Shown here piece after piece: positions 37,401 to 49,568 of a stretch of DNA of 64,000 bases (within the stretch, counting starts at the first letter, position 1; every line of letters starts with the position of its first letter). The stretch spans positions 5,825,445 through 5,889,444 of the forward strand of contig CM025851.1 of NCBI GenBank assembly GCA_003952965.2, given 5' to 3'. The translations under genes and the position numbers were made by a program. Origin of the DNA: Morella rubra (lineage: Eukaryota > Streptophyta > Magnoliopsida > Fagales > Myricaceae). The notes under the pieces are model-generated. The model made no database searches. It was not told the DNA's origin and saw only the letters and a program-made list of their open reading frames with translations.

Positions 37401-37903
37401 TTATTATGGTACGTTTATCTATTGGCAGGATGATACTTGAGACAGATGCCAGTGTAATTGCAGGAAAAGTGGCGACCCATAGCATGGACGCTGACGCACC
37501 ATTGTCTGAGCAAGTAATGCAACTATCTATCTTTCTGTTGGCTCTTCCCCACTGTAAATAAATTACTCGATCTAACCTGTCCACTTATATAAAGTGAAAA
37601 GATCTTAACAGATTGCCGCACCATATTACAGAGACCTCCAAGGTCATATTTAATTTTGATAAGATATCTTCTTTTTTCCTTGCATTCTCTTTTCATTTGT
37701 GCAAACACCTGCTACAAGAACTGATTTTTTTTTTCCTTGTAGGTTTCTGATCTTACCTCCCTCTTTCTTTCTTTTCTCATAGCAGCTTTTCTTTTATTTT
37801 TTATTATTTTTCTAAGCTATATTGGCTTCTCTTAATATTGCAGACTATAACTCAGGCATGGGCTACAGCGCGTGATCATTTGACGAGAACCCTTCTCAGG
37901 TGA
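34413..37903 (+). CDS. COPZ: Coatomer subunit zeta
   Basis: Six exons, 34413-34421, 35551-35710, 36746-36893, 36996-37073, 37429-37513 and 37844-37903, join in phase into 179 residues, the normal length for the plant subunit (about 177-181). The first coding exon is only 9 bases (Met-Ala-Ser) and precedes a 1.1-kb intron. Diagnostic sequence includes [50 protein letters not shown] and [15 protein letters not shown], which form the longin-like fold of the small COPI adaptor chains. Zeta-COP pairs with gamma-COP in the F-subcomplex of the COPI coat, which drives Golgi-to-ER and intra-Golgi vesicle traffic from the cytosol. Substitutions such as HSMDADAP near the C-terminus fall in the variable part of the family. 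Confidence 0.93.
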
Positions 37904-38254
37904 TTAGTGCCTGCGCAAGGAGAACTTGAGTTGGATTATTTTGGTTGTTTAAATTTTCTCATCTGCAGCTTAGGAATTTATTTCTTTTTCTTTCTTTAGC
38001 TGATGAGGGGCGATTGACATCATGCTATTGGGCTTCTTATGTGCTCTTTTTGTCTGTTCTTCTTCACCTATAATCACTTGTAGCTTATGGACTTCATTGT
38101 TTGGCATGCTGTAATAAATACTGATTTAGTCGAAGAACAGTTCCAACAAGATACCTTTGATGGAGTGAAACGACATGGAACGTTTGACTAGTCGCCTAAT
38201 ATTACCATTAGTTGGTGAGGATTCATAAAGAACCATAATTTAAGTAGAAATGAG

Positions 38255-38420
38255 GTCTAACCCTTGGGGTTGGCATAGTCGTTAAAAATTGGGCCTTGGT
38301 GGTATGTTTCCTCTAGGGCTTTTTTGGTTGTGGGTTCAAGTTCAGGTTTTGGGGTTCAAACCAGGAGTTGAACCTAATAACCAAAACCAACGTTTGGCTT
38401 GGTTCAAGGTTATCACAACA
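38255..38420 (+). mobile_element. Probable tRNA-derived SINE fragment
   Basis: The sequence has an A-box-like motif (tggcatagtcgttaa, about 38271-38285) and a B-box-like motif (gggttcaagttc, 38332-38343) about 60 bases apart. Between them is the 'gggccttggtggtatg...ctctaggg' stretch typical of plant tRNA-derived SINEs. The 3' end and target-site duplication are not clear. Confidence 0.5.
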
Positions 38421-38729
38421 CACTTATGTGTCAGATGCCCATTGCGTCCGCCTTCTCAAAAAGGAAATATACTTCTACCTGTAGCCCAGACAAAAGTCGT
38501 ACATCAAACTCTTTACGTTCTGACCATTTTTCAGATAATCAAGACAAATATCTTCACTAGCCAAAACTACTGTGCACTCTTCACAGGAAGCATCGATCCG
38601 AACTCCCTCTCTCTGTTCCACCCTTACTGTCTCGCCTTCCATGGCTGCTAATCTAAATACTTATTTATTTGGGAGTCTCGTTCTCCAACTACCTTTTTAA
38701 TACCCAGCAATATCCTGTTGCCACCTTCT

Positions 38730-38885
38730 TCCCTAATAACTCCCCAGCGAGCCATCCTGGGACCGTCGGCATTTGCGCTCTCCCAGCGCGAGGTCCCGTG
38801 CGGCTGAGTCGTTGCCCAAAATGAGACATTCTGGATGGTGGGCATTCAGTTGCTCACCGTGCCGACAAATGCTTGCCCCCCCTAT
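38730..38885. repeat. GC-rich motif block left of the glycosyltransferase fragment
   Basis: The block contains 'ggatggtgggcattcagttg' followed by 'ctcaccgtgcc' (38835 onward), and a weaker relative near 38761 (accgtcggcatttgcgctct). A similar sequence lies at 40290-40315 on the other side of the glycosyltransferase remnant. It is clearly more GC-rich than its surroundings. Confidence 0.45.
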
Positions 38886-38892
38886 GCGTTTC

Positions 38893-40085
38893 TTAGTTAA
38901 ATGGGGTTATTTGATAAAGTCTGTTGTACCAAACAGAGTGGAGAATCATATGAAACATATCATACTTCACAGGCTTAGGGTGCCAAAGAAAATGTTGCAC
39001 CTTTTTGACCCCCATCTGTAGCTCAAGATATCTCGTCTCTGGGATCGAACGGAGTATACTCTTCAAATTGGGAATATCCCTCTCCAAGACAAAATCAACG
39101 AAGGATTCCCAATTCAAAACTTCGAAAAATGGTGGCACAAAATTGTCAGATATGATCACCGGAACACACTCATACGTTATGGCCTCCACCACTCGTGGGC
39201 TGTTGACTTCATAACCTTTTGCACGTATACAATACTTGTTGGTCTTCATATACTGTATATAGTTCCTATTGCCCTTGGACGTGGGGAGTCGACCAAAGAT
39301 TTTCATGTCGGGATCTTTGTTTTCCCAATGCTTTAACAGAATCGGCCGTACGTAACCATGCATGCTTCCTGCAAAGAAAGCAAGAATTGACCTTTGGGAA
39401 GGAGGTTTGCCTCCAAGATCCCCGACTGGATTCCGAGGTTTGTACACATTTGTTTCAAGCAGCGATACATCCTTGCCAAAAACAAAACCTCCTTTGACAT
39501 CAGCATTGCGGAGGGCTCTTATGCATTTAGCCATATGTTTCTCTGTTTCTGCTAGCACCTGAGGAAATGACCTTCCATTAGAATGATGAGTGGATCTACA
39601 GTTTTCAAAAATTTTAATGACCTAAAATTCGAGGTTTGGATGCAGCTAAACGATGTTATTGAAATTGCTATAAAAAGCATTTCAACTTACAAATCTTATG
39701 CTCAGAAGATAATAGTCATCACTCATAATGCAAGGCCAAAACTTACAGTAGAAGTTATAGTTAGCGATCACTAGACAATAAAGAAAAAGCTATCAAAAGC
39801 TATAATCGGTTCATCACAACATATATGATCAAAGCAAAAAACTAACACTACCTGGAATTTATGGTTCTAACAGCTTAGACATGATAGTTAAGATCATTTA
39901 CTCGATTTCTAATAATGCTAAAGAATAACTCATTTAAATGCTACGCAAGACGAAATTTGGAATCATCTGGATTTTCCCCGAGTTTCCCCAAGTGCTAAAT
40001 CTCCCCTGTGATTGGTAGAACATAATTCAGAAGGAAGCATTAAATGCATACCCAGTCGTGGCAAGCAACAAGAAAATGATTTGCT
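38893..40085 (-). pseudogene. Truncated exostosin-type glycosyltransferase (GT47) fragment
   Basis: The last exon, 39558 down to 38893, gives about 221 residues of clear GT47 exostosin sequence (KCIRALRNADVKGGFVFGKDVSL, RSILAFFAGSMHGYVRPILL, KYCIRAKGYEVNSPRVVEAI, YECVPVIISDNFVPPFFEVLNW), ending in a stop. One further exon piece, about 40085-40052, encodes TEGANHFLVACHDW and is followed by a good donor (GTATGC). Upstream of it the frame hits a stop at once and nothing of the remaining 350-450 N-terminal residues of the family can be found. Intact members are Golgi type II membrane enzymes of cell-wall polysaccharide synthesis; this copy lacks the membrane anchor and the N-terminal half of the catalytic domain. 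It is probably a non-functional fragment, perhaps moved by a transposable element. Confidence 0.85.
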
Positions 40086-40119
40086 CCTTCAGTTTTGTTC
40101 TCTTTTCACCTTTCTAACT

Positions 40120-40345
40120 CGCGCGCAAGTGACCGCGCGGGCGAGCCCTTTGCCAAGTCCCAGAATGGGACTTTAGGCACATGGCTCGCCGTTAAGCATT
40201 TTTTTTTTTTAAATTCTTCTTCTTCTTGGTATTATTCTCTTCTAAAATCAATTATATTCTTCCCTTTACTACTAACAATATAGTAAACGGACGGTGGGCA
40301 TTTGCTTGCTCACTGCGCAACATCCCGCATCGGCGAGCCAGCTGT
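40120..40345. repeat. GC-rich motif block with a strong hairpin, right of the glycosyltransferase fragment
   Basis: A near-perfect inverted repeat runs from 40140 to 40190: ggcgagcc (40140-40147) pairs with ggctcgcc (40183-40190), and aagtccca (40155-40162) pairs with tgggactt (40166-40173) around a three-base loop. A motif like that of the left block follows at about 40286-40315 (ggacggtgggcatttgcttg then ctcactgcg), and ggcgagcc recurs at about 40332. Confidence 0.55.
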
Positions 40346-42482
40346 CCATGGTCCATATAGTCAGATATCATAGCTTGGAGGCCCAACGGAAAACGCGATA
40401 GGATCTGCAGAACGAGTAATGCGTCATCTGAGCTAAACAGCCCTTGTCAGCAAATTTAACGCAGATTTCGAGTGAGTTCAAATCGTGTGTCATGTGTCAC
40501 CATCAATGGCAGGTGCGCAATTGGAGAGGTTGAGCTAGGGTCCAACTCCGCGGAACCAGAACTACAACTAAGACCTCGACCCACGCCCAAACAAGCCCCT
40601 AAAGTCTTAAGTTTAAAACTTTATAGGTGGTACTAATATTTTAGGGTCATTTCTAGGACCTTTGGTCCTATAATTACCTAGTTTACGTGGGATTAAGAGT
40701 CTGGACAGACTTCGAGATTAGTTGAAGTGTACATAAGATGGTCTGAACACTCAGTTAAAAAAAAAAACCCTAAGTCTAATTGAGTTTAGACTTGAGATTG
40801 TAAATCCTACTAATTTCCTCGAGACATCTCGCCAAGTAAGTTTGAATTCAAAAACCACTAGGTGTTGCTCCCCACTTCCTTCAACTAATACATTATAACG
40901 TGGACTATCTAGAAAGAGTCTACTTTCACTCAAATAACAAAGAGAAAGTTTGGAATAATACTTTTTAAACCCAATATAAAATAAAGAAAGACCATACGAC
41001 TAGAAAATAAGAATAAAACATGTGCTATTTTTTAAAAAAAGAATAAAAGATTGAATCTATGCCATCTAGTCTATAGTAGAGCAATGGATTATAAGTATAT
41101 ATTCCTTTTCTTTATGTTTAAGTTGATTTTTTCCTTCCCCTTAAAAATTTTAGACTAAGAATAAATTTAAACAGAAAAAACTTTATTTAAGAATATCGGT
41201 ACTATTTTATAAGGTACTTTTCCTCTCTTTCTTTTCGCCTAACAACTAAATAATGATAATAATCACGATACCAAAAGCAAAAGCAGTACTTATCCGTTTC
41301 GTTTTTATTATTATTATTATTTGTATTTAAATTAATTTTGTGGAAATCACTCCATTCCGTTCTCTATTCCCCTCGTATCTTCTTTTTCGTTCGCGCTTTT
41401 TCCCAATTCCCTCGTTATTCTCAACGGTCTCTATCGGACTATTCCCATATCGTTTAGGTGGCTCTTCTCGAAGGTCAGAAACGACGTCGCACGCGCAGAA
41501 ACAACTGTCACAAGTCAAACCCGACGGGCGCAGAAGAAGCTCACACGTTAGACCGTTAGCGTGTCATGTGTGGCGGTCGTTTAGAAGATTCCTCGTGAAA
41601 AAAAAGGAGCAGTGGCATATCATTCACATTGCACACTCATGCACAGCAACCAGGCAACGGACCCAGTACATGTTGCAATTGCGTGTATCTTTTGGAGACC
41701 TATAAAAAATAAAGTTATCTCGTGCAGGGCCCAGTTTTTGTTTTTATCAAATAGCAATCAATAATATATAAATCGTGATGCTATGGGTTTTTATTTTAAA
41801 TATTTCACGTTCCACGACATATCTTTTCCATATATATCCCTCGAATCTTATATTATATTTAATGCAGATATTCGCTAGAAAATAAAACAAAATAATTGGA
41901 TGTGTCGACGAAAGTAAACAATTTTCAATGTCCCAAACTATAGTATAAATTTCCACAACCGCGTACGCATTACTCGCTGAGAGATTCAAAGAAAATAAGA
42001 CACGAAAAGATTGCACTGGAAATGATGAACCAAATGGATACCGATGGAGACGTAAGATTATTTTTTGTTTGACCAAATGCGAAATCTTCCGTACGCGCAA
42101 TAAAAGAGTTTTGGGTTCATAAAAGTAGATGAGAAAAACAAGTGTGAAAATTGTACTCAAACGAAAGTGTTAGAGAGTTTCATGGACCGACATAAAAAAT
42201 ATATATTTATTTATTTTGAATTGTTGAATTTTGGGTAATAGTATTTGAATTGAACATCCATTGGGTACTCGGTCCAACGGTCCAAGTCTTCTTCCACGTA
42301 GACATGATCAAATTTATAGAAAAAGAGGAAGGGTATATGAATATTCTATTGTAGAGAAATTGGAAGTCGTGTGCCAGCACGCATCCACTGGAATATATAC
42401 AAAAAAATAGTTGCCTGAAAAGCTTCAAACCTTTCCATCCATGGAGTTACTGGATGGCCACGATCCGATTTTGAAGCTCGCG

Positions 42483-42525
<43 letters not shown>

Positions 42526-43440
42526 TTATTGAAATAAAAATCTCCAGAACTTATATCCATAATGTATAACTACAAATTATTTCCAAAGCAATCTACTTTT
42601 TGTATTGTTTCTTCGGGTTTCCTTCCGAAATGCCAATGTGGCTGCCTAGTCCACGTGCGATGAAGTGGGAGGCCTCAACGTGGGTCCCATGGCGGCATCT
42701 GTTAAAAAATATCTTTCTTTCTTTTTTTTCTTAGCTGTTAAAAATTATGTTAAGAATAAAGATGGGGAATCGGGATGAATCCTATACGGGGGATTAGGAA
42801 TATTAATTCCTTATTTATGTGCATTCCCCGGTCAAATTGACGGTTGACCAGCAAACACGTTGTACGTACATCCTGGAAACAGTGATGCACAACCCAGTCT
42901 CATGCCGGTGTGGGTCGAATCCAACTTAGGCTATGTTTGTTGGTGCATGTGAAAATATATATTTTTAATAATTAAGAAAAAATTTAAATATTTTTTTGGT
43001 ATTTGAGATAATAATTAAAATTTATTATCTAAAAAGATTTTAGAACAATGAGTTTAACCAATTGTCGTCTGTTTGGCTGAAATTCGGTAATTCGCTATAT
43101 TCTCTCACCTGTGATGGTGATTGGTGATTTTGAGCTTCCAATTGGGAGCTTCCACGTGGACAGATGGGTTTGTTTGTCCCGGGCCACCCAGGGCCCCAGG
43201 CGAGGTTTTAAAAAGACCGGTTCTCCAATCAGCTGCTCTTTAGTATCTCCGCCAGGTCGTCTTTGACATGCAATAATCAATTCACGATAGCGTTAAAAAA
43301 TACAAACAAAATTCAAAACACACTTACCTAAGTTACCTTGTATACGAAAAAATAAAATTAGTAAAAAAAAAGAAATAGAGAGAATGGGAAAACAATATAA
43401 AGATAGAAATGGAGGGCCCGGAAATTCCTGGCATTGGTTC
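40346..43440. other. AT-rich spacer upstream of the flippase gene
   Basis: I see no supported gene. A 39-base A run lies at 42485-42523. A segment at about 42928-43080 ('ctatgtttgttgg' ... 'ctgtttggctg') may be a degraded MITE. The last few hundred bases form the promoter of the flippase gene. Confidence 0.5.
42485..42523. repeat. A39 homopolymer
   Basis: There are 39 consecutive A following 'gctcgcgat'. No retroelement body or target-site duplication could be recognised upstream, so its origin is open. Confidence 0.95.
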
Positions 43441-44230
43441 GGACTTGTTTCTTGGACGAAGAGGGGGCCTTTTCTCTTTGGCCTAAAACCCTGTCGTTTC
43501 TCTCTCTTCCTCTTTGATCTGCGACTCAGGAGCTCTTTCTTTCTCTCTTTCGCTAGATTGGCTTTCGCTAATTTGTCTTCGACGTTAATGTAGCTCATGT
43601 TTCCAGGTACCCTTTCATGTTTTCTTTAGAAAAATATACACACAATTTTCTCTGGCTTCTTTTTGTTTCTTTCAAATTTTTTGGCATGTGTTTGGGTTCT
43701 CTCGGGAATTTCCAGATTTTGGACGAGGAATCTGCAATAGTATCAATGATGGTCTCATGAATTTTTAGCTGGGCTTTTTTTACATTTTCATTTTCTTTCT
43801 AGTGTTCTCTTTTTATTTTCTTAAACCAGCCTCTCCTGGTTTTGGGATCTTGAGGGGACATCAAATTATATGCATTTGTTACCGATTTGTCTATAAATAT
43901 GTTCTGTTTCTCAAATGTGAGATTGCACGTAATTTGGAACCTGGATACCGAAGCATTAGCATGCTGATTTGGATAGGAGACCCTTTATGGAGTGTGGTAT
44001 TTTTAATGCATGAAGTTTGTTTCTTTTGCTCTTCTCTGGGAATATTGTACGCTACATAATCTCGAACTTATGGCGCTTCTGAATTTACTTCCATCTTTTT
44101 CCTGTATAATTAGGAGTTACGAGAAGAATTGGACATAAGGCAGAAATCCGCAGTTGTGCTGTGAAGGAGGTTCGGGGCTTTTTCACCGATATGTGTCAGT
44201 TATGATTTTTTTGAGCTGAAACTTGGGGGA
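43441..44230 (+). promoter_or_regulatory. Leader of the flippase gene with probable 5'UTR intron
   Basis: A CT-rich leader-like stretch (43480-43606) ends at 'ttccag' followed by 'gtaccc'. A plausible acceptor 'tataattag' ends at 44114. Removing 43607-44114 would leave a leader of about 280 bases before the ATG at 44231. This is inferred from splice-like signals only; 'gtaccc' is a weak donor. Confidence 0.35.
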
Positions 44231-47200
44231 ATGACGAGGGGAAGGATAAGGGCGAAGCTCCGGCAGAGCCATCTTTATACATTCTCTTGCTTCCGGCAAA
44301 CTACCACAGAGACTGAAGGACGGAATTCAGTTCAAGGCTCGCGACTTATACATTGCAACCAACCTCACCTCCACCAGAAGAAACCTCTGAAGTACTGCTC
44401 GAATTTTATATCGACCACGAAGTATAACGTTGTTACTTTCTTACCCAAGGCAATCTTTGAGCAATTCCGGAGGGTTGCTAATTTGTACTTTCTTTTGGCT
44501 GCGGCTCTCTCACTCACGGCAATTTCGCCATTTAGTCCTGTAAGCATGATTGCTCCTCTGGCATTCGTCGTTGGGCTCAGTATGGCTAAGGAAGCCCTGG
44601 AAGATTCCCGTAGGTTTGTTCAGGACATGAAGGTTAATCTCCGGAAAGCTAGTGTTCACAAAGGGAATGGTGTTTTTGGTTTTAGGCCATGGCGTAAGAT
44701 TCAGGTCGGAGATGTGGTGAAAGTAGAAAAAGATCAATTCTTTCCTGCAGATTTGCTTCTCCTATCATCAAGTTATGAAGATGGGATTTGCTATGTGGAG
44801 ACTATGAATTTAGATGGTGAGACAAACTTGAAAGTAAAGAGATGTTTGGAAGTAACCTTGCCTTTGGATGATGAGGAATCTTTCAAGGATTTCACCGGTA
44901 TAATCCGATGTGAAGATCCAAACCCCAATCTTTACACCTTTGTGGGTAATTTGGAGTATGACCGTCAGGTTTTTTCTCTTGATCCTAGTCAGATTCTCCT
45001 CAGAGATTCAAAGCTGAGGAACACAGCTTATGTGTATGGTGTGGTGGTCTTCACTGGTCATGATAGCAAAGTCATGCAGAATGCAACAGAGTCCCCTTCA
45101 AAAAGGAGCACAATAGAGAAAAAAATGGATTATGTCATATATATCCTTTTCACTCTCCTTGTAATGATTTCATTGATCAGCTCAATTGGTTTTGCCGTTA
45201 AGACCAAGTACCAAGTGCCAGATTGGTTTTACTTACAACCCCAGAATCCTGATAGTCTATTTAATCCCAAAAAGCCCGCCTTGTCTGGATTTTACCATCT
45301 GATCACTGCTCTCATCCTTTATGGTTACTTAATACCCATCTCACTTTACGTTTCGATTGAGGTTGTCAAGGTTTTGCAAGCAACCTTCATTAACCAAGAC
45401 ATACATATGTATGATGAAGAGACAGGGAATCCTGCCCAAGCACGGACATCGAATTTGAACGAGGAGTTGGGGCAGGTAGACACAATCCTCTCTGATAAAA
45501 CTGGCACTTTGACCTGCAATCAGATGGATTTTCTAAAGTGCTCCATTGCCGGTACTGCATACGGTGTGCGTTCTAGTGAAGTTGAACTTGCTGCTGTAAA
45601 ACAGATGGCCATTGAGGAGGATGAAGTAGACCTTTCCAATTTTCCCCTGCATAGAGATAGTCGACATGGTTCAGGGAAGAATGTTGCGAGAGCTTCAGAA
45701 ATCGAACTGGAGACCGTCATCACTGCTAATGGAAACCACAAGAAATCTCCTGTAAAAGGGTTTAGCTTTGAGGACAACCGTCTCATGAATGGGAATTGGT
45801 TGAAAGAACCCAATTCTGATGTTCATTTGCTTTTTTTCCGGATACTAGCTATTTGTCAGACTGCAATTCCTGAGCCGGATGGAGACACTGGAAGTTTTAC
45901 TTACGAAGCAGAGTCACCTGATGAGGGGGCTTTTCTTGTCGCAGCAAGAGAATTTGGTTTCGAGTTCTTTAAAAGAACTCAATCAAGTGTGTTTATCCGT
46001 GAAAGATATCCTGATTCAGGACATCCAGTAGAAAGGTAAGAATGGGACTAAGGTATCACTAATGGCTTTTGGTTAATATTTCTCGGATTTTGTTGTCTTA
46101 GTATCTTTCATCTTTACAGGGAGTTCAAAATTCTGAATCTACTTGAATTCACCAGCAAAAGAAAGCGAATGTCTGTAATTGTGCGGGATGAGCACGGACA
46201 GATTCTGCTTCTGTGCAAAGGTGCTGACAGGTAAAGCTCACAAATATTCTTCTAATTCATGATCTCCCTTCAGGGATATCAGCAGAAGATGTGGTTTACA
46301 TTAACCATTTAGAAGCTGTCATTTTATTTATTTGTTTTAAGTTTTATTGAGGTTTAACTAAACTCTCAACCCTAAAGATATACCTTTTGACGTGTTCGGC
46401 AATTAGAACCTCCAAAAAGCCTGAAAATAATGCATTAAGCTTTAGGTATAGTTGTTTGCCTTTTCTGCTCCTTTCTCTGGACGTCTTTAAGTTCTTTAAT
46501 TGAGTGGGAGACCAAAGCATTCTGCTTTTGGATTCACTAACAACCACGCAAAATTCCGTGGACTATGCAGCATCATTTTTGAGCGACTTTCAAAGACTGG
46601 AAGAATGTATGAGGAAGCAACTACCAGGCATCTTAATGAATATGGAGAAGCTGGGTTGCGGACATTGGCACTTGCATACAGAAAGCTTGAGGAGTCTGAG
46701 TATGCCACTTGGAACAATGAGTTTCAAAAGGCCAAAGCATGTATTGGGGCTGATAGAGAGGGAATGCTTGAGCGGGCAGCAGATATGATGGAGAGAGAGT
46801 TTATACTTGTTGGTGCTACTGCTGTGGAGGACAAATTGCAAAAAGGGGTAGACATACCCATACCTTATATGCACAATGATATTAATATATTGCTTTTTGG
46901 TTTGCTTTTACTTAAAGGCGTACTCTCTTCTTTTTAGGTGCCCCAATGCATTGATAAACTTGCACAAGCTGGTCTTAAGATCTGGGTTTTGACAGGGGAC
47001 AAAATGGAAACGGCAATCAACATAGGGTCTGTCTCTTTCCAGTAAATTAAAATACTATCCGCAATCATAGTTCTCTTTTTGAATTGTTGGCAGAAAACAG
47101 GAGTTCTTACAGAGAGATACTCAATAGAACTAAAGGAATCTTGTTCACGTGATGCAGATTTGCTTGTAGTTTGCTGCGACAGGGCATGAAGCAGATCTGT

Positions 47201-49568
47201 ATAACAACAATGAATCCAGACACATTACCCAAAGATGGCAAAGAGGTAGATATCTCTAAATGGTTGGAGGAATTCACTTTCAGGAAATTATCATCCTTAG
47301 ATCTTAGACATTGGGTTTTGTCACTGATCAGGCCGTGAAAGAGCACATTTTGAATCAAATAACAAATGCTTCTCAAATGATAAAGCTGGAGAAGGATCCA
47401 CATGCTGCATTTGCGTTAATCATTGACGGAAAAACTCTGGCCCATGCTTTAGAGGATGATATGAAGCATCAATTTCTGGGATTGGCAGTTGATTGTGCCT
47501 CTGTGATATGCTGTCGTGTCTCTCCCAAGCAGAAGGCAATGGTAGGATCTTCTTATGTTGTCTGTCAACATGCAACTCTCTTCAAGTATTTTTCATATTG
47601 CTGTTTGACTATCAAGTCAGCGATATCAGATGTATGTGGACTTATTCAGCTGTTGGGTTCTGTTTCCTTTGGTTCGAATTTTGGCACCAGGTAACAAGGT
47701 TAGTAAAAGAAGGAACTGGGAAAACCACTCTGGCGATTGGTGATGGCGCCAATGATGTGGGAATGATTCAAGAAGCTGACATTGGTGTTGGCATCAGCGG
47801 GGTCGAAGGTATGCAGGTTGGTAACAAGTCTGACTGTCTCTACAATGTCTTTTCAAATGAGTTTTTACATTCTTTTTTCATTTCAAGAATTCTTGCAAAT
47901 ATCAGCTCCCGCAAAAAAAATTCCAAATATAAATATCATGTCGTTTTTATTGCCTCTGAATTCCAAAATTGGTTTAGTTCCCCGACTCTCTCCCAACTTT
48001 TTATTTTTTGGAAGAAAACAACAATCTAAAAGGATGCGGGGCACTTTTCTATCTGAATCTGTCACGTCCTGATTTGGTTGAAAAAGATTCACTCCCACCG
48101 AATTTGTCTGCCCAAGCACCTTATTTTGCCATGTGATTGCCAGAAGTATAACTACCCATTTGTATTTTGCTTATCTCTCTCTCTCTTTGCAGGCAGTTTC
48201 TATCAAATTCATCTTCTAGATGGTGATGACCAAATTCGGAAATCTCCTAATCTAAATTGCTTCCGTTACAGATATTTGATTGTTTTGTTCGTAATTACTA
48301 CTTTTCATCGTGTCTGGAAAAGTCAAGAAAATGTGCATGGTATTTCCTTTGGAATATGTTTTCCCCTCTTGGAACTCACAACGAGTAACTACTTTGCAGG
48401 CTGTAATGGCTAGTGACTTCTCCATTGCCCAGTTTCGGTTTCTGGAGAGACTTCTGGTAGTCCATGGACACTGGTGCTACAAGAGGATTGCTCAGATGGT
48501 AATAGTCAGTTAGTACCTCTTTTGATATTTGTTTATTGGCTACTTAGTTATTTAAAATTGCGCATCCCTTTGGATGTGCTCCTTTCATTTCTACTTCACC
48601 CTTGTTTAACCTCGAATATTTTGCATTCAGGTCTGCTATTTCTTCTACAAAAATATAGCATTTGGTCTGACCCTCTTCTACTTTGAGGCATTTGCGGCCT
48701 TTTCTGGGCAGTCAGTTTATGATGACTGGTACATGCTGTTGTTTAATGTTATACTCACCTCTTTGCCTGTCATTTCACTCGGAGTTTTTGAGCAAGATGT
48801 CTCTTCTGAAGTCTGCCTACAGGTTAGTTGTGTGAATAACTCCAGCAGTAGTAATCTGAGGCATGGTCCTCTTAACCCTGCCATAATACTTACACATCCA
48901 CCATGGCTTTTCAGTTCCCTGCACTATATCAGCAAGGGCCCAAAAACCTATTCTTCGACTGGTACAGGATACTGGGATGGATTGCCAACGGTTTCTATTC
49001 TTCCCTCGTTATTTTCTTCCTCAACATCATCATCTTCTATGATCAGGCCTTTCGTGCTGGAGGCCAGACAGCCGATATGGAGACTGTAGGAACAACTATG
49101 TTCACTTGCATTATCTGGGCTGTCAATTGCCAGATTGCGCTCACGATGAGCCACTTCACGTGGATCCAACACCTCTTTGTCTGGGGCAGCATCGTTACGT
49201 GGTATCTGTTTCTCTTTCTCTATGGCCTGATGTCGCCGCTTATTTCTGGAAACGCCTACAGTATTCTAGTTGAAGTTCTTGGTCCTGCTCCTATTTATTG
49301 GGCAGCCACCCTTATAGTGACAGTTGCTTGTAATCTTCCGTACCTGGCACATATATCTTTCCAAAGATGTTTCAACCCAATGGATCACCATGTCATCCAA
49401 GAAATCAAGTACTACAAGAAAGACGTTGAGGATCAGCATATGTGGACTAGAGAGCGGTCCAAAGCTAGACATAAGACCAAGATTGGGTTCACAGCAAGGG
49501 TGGAGGCAAAAATCAGGCAGTTGAGAGGCCGGCTACAGAAGAAGCACTCTAACTTGATTGCATCATGA
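44231..49568 (+). CDS. ALA: Phospholipid-transporting P4-ATPase (ALA family flippase)
   Basis: Ten exons, 44231-46035, 46120-46230, 46571-46847, 46938-47026, 47158-47245, 47332-47541, 47691-47816, 48400-48498, 48631-48822 and 48915-49568, join in phase into 1216 residues, the usual size. It flips phospholipids from the outer to the cytosolic leaflet, normally with an ALIS/CDC50 beta subunit. Motifs in order: DGET in the actuator domain, PISL in membrane helix 4, DKTGTLT with the phosphorylated Asp422, the nucleotide-binding region (KGAD), TGDKMETA, and [21 protein letters not shown]. Several helices and a basic cytosolic tail follow. The large first exon and the sequence at the start ([18 protein letters not shown]) are like the Arabidopsis ALA8-ALA12 group. 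The exact member cannot be fixed without alignment. Confidence 0.94.

Noticed and set aside
41340..41705. 121-residue plus-strand frame
   Set aside because: Arg/Ser/Phe-rich translation of pyrimidine-rich spacer with no family resemblance and no gene context.
47493..48072. Overlapping open frames around flippase exon 7
   Set aside because: They are read-through of exon 6-7 sequence into introns 6 and 7; the spliced model explains the conserved parts.
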